Shown here: in pieces, positions 7,296 to 12,047 of the stretch
How positions within the stretch are numbered: the stretch's first letter is position 1
How the letters are laid out: each line of letters opens with the position of its first letter
NCBI GenBank assembly: GCA_023390695.1
Contig: JAEWCJ010000269.1
Coordinates: 1 to 12,047 of the forward strand
DNA from: Pseudomonadota bacterium
GTDB lineage: Bacteria > Pseudomonadota > Alphaproteobacteria > Rhizobiales > Xanthobacteraceae
Length of the DNA: 12,047 nucleotides
Reading direction: 5' to 3'
The notes under the pieces: generated by a model
Told to the model about the DNA's origin: nothing
The model's input: only the letters and a program-made list of their open reading frames with translations
Database searches by the model: none
Position numbers and translations under genes: made by a program

Positions 7296-7408
7296 GTCAC
7301 GGCCGGGCATAGCCCGTCGAAGACGGGCGTAAACGCCCTGATGTCCGGCCATCCACGTCTTTGATTTGCTTCAAGACGTGGATGCCCGCGACAAGTGCGG
7401 GCATGACG
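7296..7408. repeat. Compound palindromic intergenic repeat (Bradyrhizobium/Rhodopseudomonas-type)
   Basis: This 113-bp element fills most of the 161-bp gap between the monooxygenase stop and the DUF1328 start. It holds stacked inverted repeats: GGCCGGGCAT (7301-7310) pairs with ATGTCCGGCC (7341-7350) apart from one G-T; inside that, GCCCGTC/GACGGGC (7312-7328) has a 3-nt loop and overlaps an alternative GGGCGT/ACGCCC pair (7325-7338); then CATCCACGTCTT (7350-7361) pairs with AAGACGTGGATG (7373-7384); and last ATGCCCGC (7382-7389) pairs with GCGGGCAT (7397-7404). I recognise the overall form from dispersed intergenic repeats in Bradyrhizobium-group genomes. Its position after the operon means it could also stop or protect the transcript. 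Only one copy is in this window, so dispersal is recalled, not shown. Confidence 0.75.
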
Positions 7409-7435
7409 TTGAATAACTAATACTTCAGGCAGAAA

Positions 7436-8689
7436 TCAGTTTCCGGGGCGTGCAACGTCGCTGAGCGAGAAGCCGGCGATCTTCTTGTAGTTCTCCGACA
7501 GCGCGCGCAATTCGTCCTGGGTGATGTATCGGTCGAGGTCGTCAAAGGGCCGGTCGCCGACCAGTTCTTCCACCTTGATGTTGATGAAGTCCGGCGGGAA
7601 TTCCCGGTTGGTGCGCACCACCTTGGCGGTTGGGGCGAGCCGTGCCGCTTCATAGGCCTTCAGCGCGTCGCGCGGATCGTCATGCGTCTTCAGGCAGTCG
7701 GCCAGCGTGCGGGCGTCGATGGCGGCCTGCGCCGAGCCGTTGGAGCCTCGCGGATACATCGGATGCGCGGCGTCGCCGGCGAAGGTCACGCGCCCGAAGG
7801 TCCAGCGCTCGACCGGGTCCTTGTCCACCATCGGATATTCCAGGATCTGGTCGGCATTGCGGATCATCTCCGCGACATCCAGCCAGTCGAAGCGCCAGTC
7901 CTTGTAGATATGGAAGAAGTCCTCGAGGCTGCCCGGCTTGTTCCAGTCATTCTTGGCGACGTTGTCGGACTTGATCTCGGCCATCCAGTTGATGAGCTGG
8001 TTGCCGTCGTCATCCACGTTGTCGATGATCGGATAGATCACGATCTTGCCGGTGAGGATCGAGCCGACGCGCATATAGCTGCGGCCGGTGAGGATCGGCT
8101 TTCTGCGCGTCACCCCGCGCCAGGTGTTGATGCCGGCAAAGGCGACCTGTTCGTCCGGATAGAAGGCCTTGCGGATGGTGGAATTCACGCCGTCGCAGGC
8201 GACCGCGACGCTGGCGCGGACAGGTGCGAGCTGGCGGCCGGACGAGGTCTCCCGGAAGGAGAGGGTGACGCCGTCGTCGTCCTGCTCGAAACCGGCGCAA
8301 TCGCGGTCGGTGACGATGCGCTCCGGTCCGAGCTCCTGCAGCGCTTTCCGGTACAGGATCAGGTGCAGCCGGCCGCGATGGATGCCGACTTCCGGATATT
8401 GATAGCCGGCGAACTTGCCGCGCGGCTCCTTGTAGATGAGCTGGCCGAAGCGGTTGAAGAAACAGCTTTCGACATTCTCGATGCCGGCCTTGAACAGATC
8501 CTCGCCGACGCCGAGCGCGGTGAATTCGCGCATCGCATGCGGCAGGATGGTGATGCCGACGCCCAGCTCCTTCACCTCCGGCGCGCGCTCATAGACGGTG
8601 CAATGCAAGCCGAGGCGGTGCAGGTTGAGCGCCAGCGCCAGCCCGCAAATGCCGCCGCCGATAATTGCGATGTCGTTCGTCGTCGTCAC
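7436..8689 (-). CDS. Class A FAD-dependent aromatic monooxygenase, PhzS-like
   Basis: A 417-residue single-component flavoprotein hydroxylase, expected to use NAD(P)H and O2 to hydroxylate an aromatic ring. The FAD-binding GGGICG (11-16) and the ribose-binding E34 lie at the N-terminus. GIHRGRLH (103-110) carries the conserved Arg. The DG motif is ACDGVNSTIR (164-173) and the GD motif is AGDAAHPMYPRGSNG (304-318). The blocks GINTWRGVT (186-194) and QILEYPMVDKDP (281-292) point to the branch containing PhzS, the phenazine-modifying monooxygenase, rather than to 4-hydroxybenzoate hydroxylase or HpxO. No phenazine genes are near, so PhzS itself is not claimed. The start is a GTG whose last two bases are the first two of the amidase stop (GTGA, 4-bp overlap). 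It is the last gene of the leftward cluster and is followed by the palindromic repeat. Confidence 0.9.
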   Translation of the reverse strand: MTTTNDIAIIGGGICGLALALNLHRLGLHCTVYERAPEVKELGVGITILPHAMREFTALGVGEDLFKAGIENVESCFFNRFGQLIYKEPRGKFAGYQYPEVGIHRGRLHLILYRKALQELGPERIVTDRDCAGFEQDDDGVTLSFRETSSGRQLAPVRASVAVACDGVNSTIRKAFYPDEQVAFAGINTWRGVTRRKPILTGRSYMRVGSILTGKIVIYPIIDNVDDDGNQLINWMAEIKSDNVAKNDWNKPGSLEDFFHIYKDWRFDWLDVAEMIRNADQILEYPMVDKDPVERWTFGRVTFAGDAAHPMYPRGSNGSAQAAIDARTLADCLKTHDDPRDALKAYEAARLAPTAKVVRTNREFPPDFINIKVEELVGDRPFDDLDRYITQDELRALSENYKKIAGFSLSDVARPGN

Positions 8690-9894
8690 ATTTCAAATCC
8701 GCAATACGGACTGAGCTGCACCGCCAGATCGAGCAGGGTCTCGTCGGCGCCGGGCCAGCCGATGAAGGATAACCCGACCGGGCAGCCGGAGACCATGCCC
8801 ACGGGGATCGTCACCTGCGGCAGGCCGCTGAGCCCGGCGATGCAGGTCAGCCGCATGATGCGGGTGCGCACCGAGTCCAGTTCCGCGTTGGTGGCGGTGA
8901 TGCGCGGGGCGATGCTCGGCGCGGTCGGCAAGGCCAGCACCGTGCCCGGTCGCGCCAGGCTGAAGATCTGCTCGCGGGCCTGCTGTCGCACCGTCTTGGC
9001 CTGCGCGACCTCCTGATCCGAGATGGCCGAGGCCGCCTGCATGCGTTCGCGGATGCCCTCGCCAAGGTTCGGCTTGGTGCGGGTGACGAAGTCGCCATAC
9101 ACGGTCCAGATCTCCCGGGCCTGGATGACGCGGAAGGCCTCGCGCCAGGGATCGAAACCGTCCGCCGCGATGCGGCCATGCGTCGGCTTCGGCAGTGCCG
9201 TCGCCATGGCGGCCAGCGCCGCGGTCAGCAACTCCCCGACCTCGGGGTCGGCTTCGGCAAAGGCATCGTCCAGCGCCACCAGCCGGGCGATCTCCGCGTC
9301 TTGCCGCGCGCCCTGCAGCAGCACGTCTCCGACCTTGCGGAAGACTCCGGGACCATTCGCAAACCATCCGGCGGCATCGAAGGACGGCGCCATCGACATG
9401 GCGCCCGAAACGTCGACGCGGTCGAGCGTGGTGCGGATCCCGTAGACGCCGCAGAATGCGGCGGGGATGCGCACCGATCCGCCGGTGTCGCTGCCAAGCG
9501 CGAAGTCGCAGGCACCCGACGCTGCCGCCGAGGCCGAGCCGCTGGATGAGCCGCCGGGAATCCGGCCGGGCGCGCGCGCGTTGACGGGCGTGCCGTAATG
9601 CGCGTTGACGCCGGCGACGCTGTAGAAGAACTCGTCGCAGATCGTCTTGCCGGTCACCGTCGCGCCGGCATCGAGCAGCCGCTGTACGGCGGCCGCGGTT
9701 TTCGCCGCCGGCTGTTGCGCCGCGAGCCAGTCCGGATTGCCGCCGCCGGTGCACTCGCCGGCAATGTCGAACATGTCCTTGATGGCTGCGGTCAGTCCGG
9801 CCAGCGGTCCCGACGTCGCGCCGGCGATCGGCCGCTTGAGATCGTGCGGAACGAAGGCCGAGCGGCCGTGAGCCTTTTGCGATGCCGTTGTCAC
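8686..9894 (-). CDS. Amidase-signature family amidohydrolase (AMI1-like)
   Basis: A 402-residue amidase-signature enzyme that hydrolyses a carboxamide to an acid and ammonia or an amine. The Ser-cisSer-Lys triad is visible: K39 in AIKDMFD, S116 in GGSSSGS and the nucleophile S140 in SDTGGSVR. The CTGGGNPDWL block (48-57), NAHYGTP (97-103) and SFDAAGWFAN (171-180) resemble plant AMI1 indole-3-acetamide hydrolase and short bacterial relatives, which are also close to 400 residues, so the protein is full length. The frame runs open upstream to 10308, but that part is antisense-like, Arg-rich shadow of the deacetylase gene. The start chosen is a GTG overlapping the deacetylase TGA by 4 bp (GTGA). 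No strong Shine-Dalgarno is present, in keeping with translational coupling. Substrate is unknown; indole-3-acetamide is one possibility but the operon suggests another amide intermediate. Confidence 0.9.
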   Translation of the reverse strand: MTTASQKAHGRSAFVPHDLKRPIAGATSGPLAGLTAAIKDMFDIAGECTGGGNPDWLAAQQPAAKTAAAVQRLLDAGATVTGKTICDEFFYSVAGVNAHYGTPVNARAPGRIPGGSSSGSASAAASGACDFALGSDTGGSVRIPAAFCGVYGIRTTLDRVDVSGAMSMAPSFDAAGWFANGPGVFRKVGDVLLQGARQDAEIARLVALDDAFAEADPEVGELLTAALAAMATALPKPTHGRIAADGFDPWREAFRVIQAREIWTVYGDFVTRTKPNLGEGIRERMQAASAISDQEVAQAKTVRQQAREQIFSLARPGTVLALPTAPSIAPRITATNAELDSVRTRIMRLTCIAGLSGLPQVTIPVGMVSGCPVGLSFIGWPGADETLLDLAVQLSPYCGFEM

Positions 9895-10760
9895 TTTTTC
9901 TGCGCCAGATACCAATCGAGAATCTGTTCGCCGTTCCACGAGACGACACCCGGCTTGCCGAGAATTTCGGCGAAGGTGCGTTCGACATGCGCGATGCGGT
10001 GCGGCACGCCCGACAGATAGGGGTGGCAGGCGATCGCCATGATCTTCGGGCGTTCGGCGGATTCCTCGTACAGGCAGTTGAAGTGATCCATGGCGCGGAC
10101 ATACATCATGTCGGACGGCTGGTGCTGCAGTCCCATCATGACGATGTCGTGGATTTCGAAATTGTAGGGCAGCGCGACGACCGGCTTGTGCGTCGTCTTC
10201 AGCGTCACCGGCTCGTCGTCGAGCACCCAGTCGCCGATATATTCGACGCCGGCCTCGCTGAGATAATCGAGCGTGTCGAAGGTCTGGGTCAGGCCGGGCC
10301 CGAACCATCCGCGCGGCCGCCGGCCCCAGAATTTCTCGATCCGGTCCATCGCCTTGATGATGCTTCCGCGCTGGTCGTCGAGCTTGTGCATCGGCATTTG
10401 CTCGAAGCCATGCGCATTGAGCTCCCAGCCGGCATCGACGCAGGCCTGCACCACCTGCGGATAGGTATCGCAGACGCGGGCATTCATGGTCACCGTCGGC
10501 GTAGCGCCGACGCGTTCCAGCATCTTCTTCATCCGCCAGAAGCCGACGCGCATGCCGTATTCATGCCAGCTCCAGTTCGGGTGGTCGGGCAGCATCGGCT
10601 GTCCCTGCGGTGGCGAAATCACCATGCGCGCCATCGGCCGCGAGATGTCCCAGTCCTCCAGCGCCAGGACCGGCCAAACCACCAGCCGAACCCCGTCCGG
10701 GAATTTCAGCAATGGGCGATTCTCGATCGGTGAAAATTCAATGCGCTCGCGTGGCTGCAT
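9891..10760 (-). CDS. Polysaccharide deacetylase / PuuE-like carbohydrate-esterase-4 fold hydrolase, copy 1
   Basis: A 289-residue NodB-homology hydrolase. It has no signal peptide, so it is probably cytoplasmic and more likely to act on a small amide or imide, as PuuE allantoinase does, than on a cell-wall polymer. Visible blocks are LEDWD (34-38), WHEYGMRVGFWR (65-76), AHGFEQMPMHK (116-126), GWFGPGLTQT (151-160), DDEP (181-184) and HPYLSGVPHR (246-255). The usual NodB zinc motifs TFDD and H-[ST]-x-x-H are altered: the first is E-D-W-D and the second has His117 and His125 eight residues apart. PuuE proteins are likewise atypical. A strong AGGAGG site precedes the ATG by 9 nt. It overlaps the amidase start by 4 bp and lies 56 bp after its paralogue. 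Family placement is firm; the reaction is inferred. Confidence 0.87.
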   Translation of the reverse strand: MQPRERIEFSPIENRPLLKFPDGVRLVVWPVLALEDWDISRPMARMVISPPQGQPMLPDHPNWSWHEYGMRVGFWRMKKMLERVGATPTVTMNARVCDTYPQVVQACVDAGWELNAHGFEQMPMHKLDDQRGSIIKAMDRIEKFWGRRPRGWFGPGLTQTFDTLDYLSEAGVEYIGDWVLDDEPVTLKTTHKPVVALPYNFEIHDIVMMGLQHQPSDMMYVRAMDHFNCLYEESAERPKIMAIACHPYLSGVPHRIAHVERTFAEILGKPGVVSWNGEQILDWYLAQKK

Positions 10761-10769
10761 GCCCCGTCT

Positions 10770-10775
10770 CCTCCT
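10770..10775 (-). promoter_or_regulatory. Strong Shine-Dalgarno for deacetylase copy 1
   Basis: AGGAGG on the minus strand, 9 nt before the ATG at 10760. It fixes that start, and by alignment of the two paralogues (MQPRER against MLPRER) it also suggests where translation of copy 2 may begin. Confidence 0.65.
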
Positions 10776-10816
10776 TGCAGTCTTCTGTGATGGGCTGGAT
10801 TCGATGGCGGCCGCGG

Positions 10817-11716
10817 TCAGGCGGCGGTGTTCAGTTTGTCACCGGCTTGGCTGCGGTACCAGTCATGGATTTGCGCACCGCTCATGAACGTGACGCCGGG
10901 GCGTTTCAGAGAACGGTAAAGCCGCTCCAGATGCACGAAGCGGTGCGGCTGGCCGGAAATATAGGCGTGCAGCGGAATCGCCATGATCTTCGCGCGCGTC
11001 TCGCCCTCCTTGTAGAGCTGCTCGAACTGGTCGATGCCGCGCTCGTAGAAGTGTTTCCCCTCGTGGTGCTGCAGCGCCATGATGGTGATGTCGTTCATGT
11101 CGAAGGTATAGGGCACGGTCACCATCGGTCCGTGGATCGTCTTCACGATCGACGGCTCGTCGTCGTGCACGAAGTCGCCGGTATATTTGATGCCGGCGGC
11201 GGCCAGATGATCCATCGTCTCCAGCGTCTGCGTCATGCCAGGCGCGAGCCAGCCGACGGGGCGCTCGCCGGTGATGCCCTCGATCACATCGAGCGTGCGG
11301 CGGATCGCCGCCGGCTGGTCCTCAACCTTGTGCATCGGCATCTGCTCATAGCCGTGCGGCAGGAATTCCCAGCCTGCCTCCTTGATCGCCTGCGCGATGC
11401 GCGGATAGTCCTCCAGCATCTTGCCGTTCACCGCCGCCGAGCAGGTGACGCCGAGCTCCTTGAACAGCTCGAAGAAGCGCCAGACGCCGACCCGCATCCC
11501 GTATTCGTGCCAGCCCCAGTTGGGCATGTCGGGCAGCAGCGGCTGCCCCATCGGCGGCGTCAGCACCTGGCGCGGCATGGCGCGGCTGATGTCCCAGGTC
11601 TCCAGATTCACGATGGTCCACACCGCCACCCGGGCGCCGTCCGGTAATTTCAGCGGCGGCCGGTCGACAATGGCGGAATATTCGCAGCGCTCGCGCGGCA
11701 GCATCGGAGAGGACAT
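10817..11716 (-). CDS. Polysaccharide deacetylase / PuuE-like hydrolase, copy 2
   Basis: A 299-residue paralogue of the next gene downstream, with the same block order: LETWD (38-42), WHEYGMRVGVWR (69-80), PHGYEQMPMHK (120-130), GWLAPGMTQT (155-164), DDEP (185-188) and HAYISGQPHR (250-259). It carries the same altered NodB motifs, so the change is a shared property and not decay of one copy. No signal peptide is seen. Three starts are possible: GTG at 11728, ATG at 11716 (used here) and ATG at 11704. The last aligns best with the paralogue start, but none has a clear Shine-Dalgarno. It is the first structural gene after the AraC-type regulator, 77 bp from that gene's stop, so a promoter may lie in that gap or upstream of the regulator. 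The two copies may act on successive intermediates, form a heteromer, or be redundant. Confidence 0.85.
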   Translation of the reverse strand: MSSPMLPRERCEYSAIVDRPPLKLPDGARVAVWTIVNLETWDISRAMPRQVLTPPMGQPLLPDMPNWGWHEYGMRVGVWRFFELFKELGVTCSAAVNGKMLEDYPRIAQAIKEAGWEFLPHGYEQMPMHKVEDQPAAIRRTLDVIEGITGERPVGWLAPGMTQTLETMDHLAAAGIKYTGDFVHDDEPSIVKTIHGPMVTVPYTFDMNDITIMALQHHEGKHFYERGIDQFEQLYKEGETRAKIMAIPLHAYISGQPHRFVHLERLYRSLKRPGVTFMSGAQIHDWYRSQAGDKLNTAA

Positions 11717-11793
11717 CTCGGACCACACTTTTCGTTCAGGAGACCGCCGGACTTTGGCAGGTTCGCACCGGGTCGTTCAAGCGCCGTGAGCGA

Positions 11794-12047
11794 CTACCGC
11801 ATGGGCGGGCATGCAGCCATGCGTCGCCGGTATTGCGCGGGCGAAACGCCGAACTTCGCCTTGAGCGCCCTGGAGAAGCAGGAAAGCTTGTTGAACCCCC
11901 AGCCGAAGGCGATTTGCCAGATGGTGAAATTGGCCTGGCAGGGATCGTCGAGACCGCGCCGGCGGGACTGCGGGCGGCTCTTCAGCACCCATTGCCCGAA
12001 GGTGGCGCCGGATCGGGCAGCCGTATCCGTCATGCCCGGTCTAGTGC
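11794..12047 (-). CDS. AraC/XylS-family transcriptional regulator, C-terminal DNA-binding part (5' partial)
   Basis: Only the last 84 or so codons are in the window; the frame is open to the window edge, so the sensing domain and first helix-turn-helix lie beyond it. The visible part aligns with the end of the AraC domain. ATFGQWVLKSR corresponds to the GTTFxxWxxxxR helix between the two HTH units. IWQIAFGWGFNKLSCFSRALKAKFGVSPAQYRRR is the second HTH and signature, with the conserved IA, GF, FSR, FG and SP-x-YRR positions kept (written here as separate blocks: IWQIAFGWGF, SCFSRALKAKFG, VSPAQYRRR). The linker helix is unusual (RPQSRRRGLDDP, with Pro where Leu is normal). The ATG at 12031-12033 is internal to the family alignment and is unlikely to be the start. 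It points the same way as the hydrolase-monooxygenase cluster and is its likely regulator, by position. Confidence 0.8.
   Translation of the reverse strand, partial: TRPGMTDTAARSGATFGQWVLKSRPQSRRRGLDDPCQANFTIWQIAFGWGFNKLSCFSRALKAKFGVSPAQYRRRMAACPPMR

Noticed and set aside
7296..7408. Possible CRISPR array or tRNA/small RNA gene in the repeat-rich gap
   Set aside because: The repeats are inverted and nested, not direct repeats with spacers, and no cloverleaf with anticodon arm can be drawn.
7436..8689. Calling the monooxygenase salicylate hydroxylase, HpxO urate hydroxylase or PhzS itself
   Set aside because: The blocks place it nearest PhzS, but the neighbourhood has no phenazine genes and the substrate-side residues cannot be judged by eye.
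7682..9016. Long + strand frame across monooxygenase and amidase (444 codons)
   Set aside because: Antisense shadow spanning the junction of two well-supported genes; Asp/Ala/Val-rich low-information protein.
8693..10102. 469-codon minus-strand frame overlapping the amidase in another frame
   Set aside because: Arg/Gly/His-rich out-of-frame translation of the amidase; the real frame carries the Ser-Ser-Lys triad.
9895..10308. Upstream extension of the amidase frame
   Set aside because: Arg-rich translation that lies entirely over the deacetylase gene in another frame; the GTG at 9894 gives a normal amidase length and a 4-bp overlap.
10610..11647. Two + strand frames (9882-10733 and 10610-11647) antisense to the deacetylases
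   Set aside because: Mutually similar only because the genes below them are paralogues; composition is typical of antisense shadows.

Overview
The window looks like chromosomal DNA of a high-G+C alphaproteobacterium, most likely in the Bradyrhizobium/Rhodopseudomonas/Afipia group. The grounds are: very GC-rich codon third positions; long antisense shadow frames in nearly every gene; a compound inverted-repeat element at 7296-7408 whose core (ATCCACGTCTT...AAGACGTGGATGCCCG) I recognise from intergenic regions of that group; and a small Arg/Trp-rich exported protein of a type common there. This assignment is recall plus inference, not a search. I saw no mobile element, tRNA, rRNA or CRISPR array.

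Left part (1-2970), housekeeping or general genes. A membrane-anchored calcineurin-like phosphoesterase, cut at its 5' end by the window, runs rightwards and ends 9 bp from the end of a convergent AI-2E/PerM-family membrane protein. A 225-bp gap follows, then a small RR-signal, Arg/Trp-rich protein with a good Shine-Dalgarno. A perfect hairpin lies between its stop and the convergent SDR gene.

Middle part (2971-7274), a divergent catabolic module. Leftwards: an old-yellow-enzyme-family flavin oxidoreductase followed by an atypical SDR, coupled by a 4-bp ATGA overlap. Rightwards: an AMP-forming aromatic acyl-CoA ligase most like 2-aminobenzoate-CoA/benzoate-CoA ligases. The 84-bp divergent gap carries a perfect 12-bp palindrome (TTTAAGCTTAAA), which is a good candidate operator for both sides. 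A short DUF1328-type membrane protein lies tail-to-tail with the ligase and overlaps its 3' end.

Right part (7436-12047), a leftward operon-like cluster. It begins with an AraC-family regulator (only its C-terminal DNA-binding part is in the window). Next come two tandem paralogous polysaccharide-deacetylase/PuuE-like hydrolases, an AMI1-like amidase-signature enzyme, and a PhzS-like class A FAD monooxygenase. The last two junctions are both 4-bp GTGA stop/start overlaps, so these genes are probably translationally coupled. The set (C-N hydrolases of two folds plus an aromatic hydroxylase and an AraC regulator) suggests catabolism of a nitrogen-containing, perhaps cyclic-amide or N-heteroaromatic, compound. 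Together with the neighbouring CoA ligase, OYE and SDR, this may be one larger degradation locus. The substrate cannot be read from the sequence. This is the best candidate for an undescribed system in the window.
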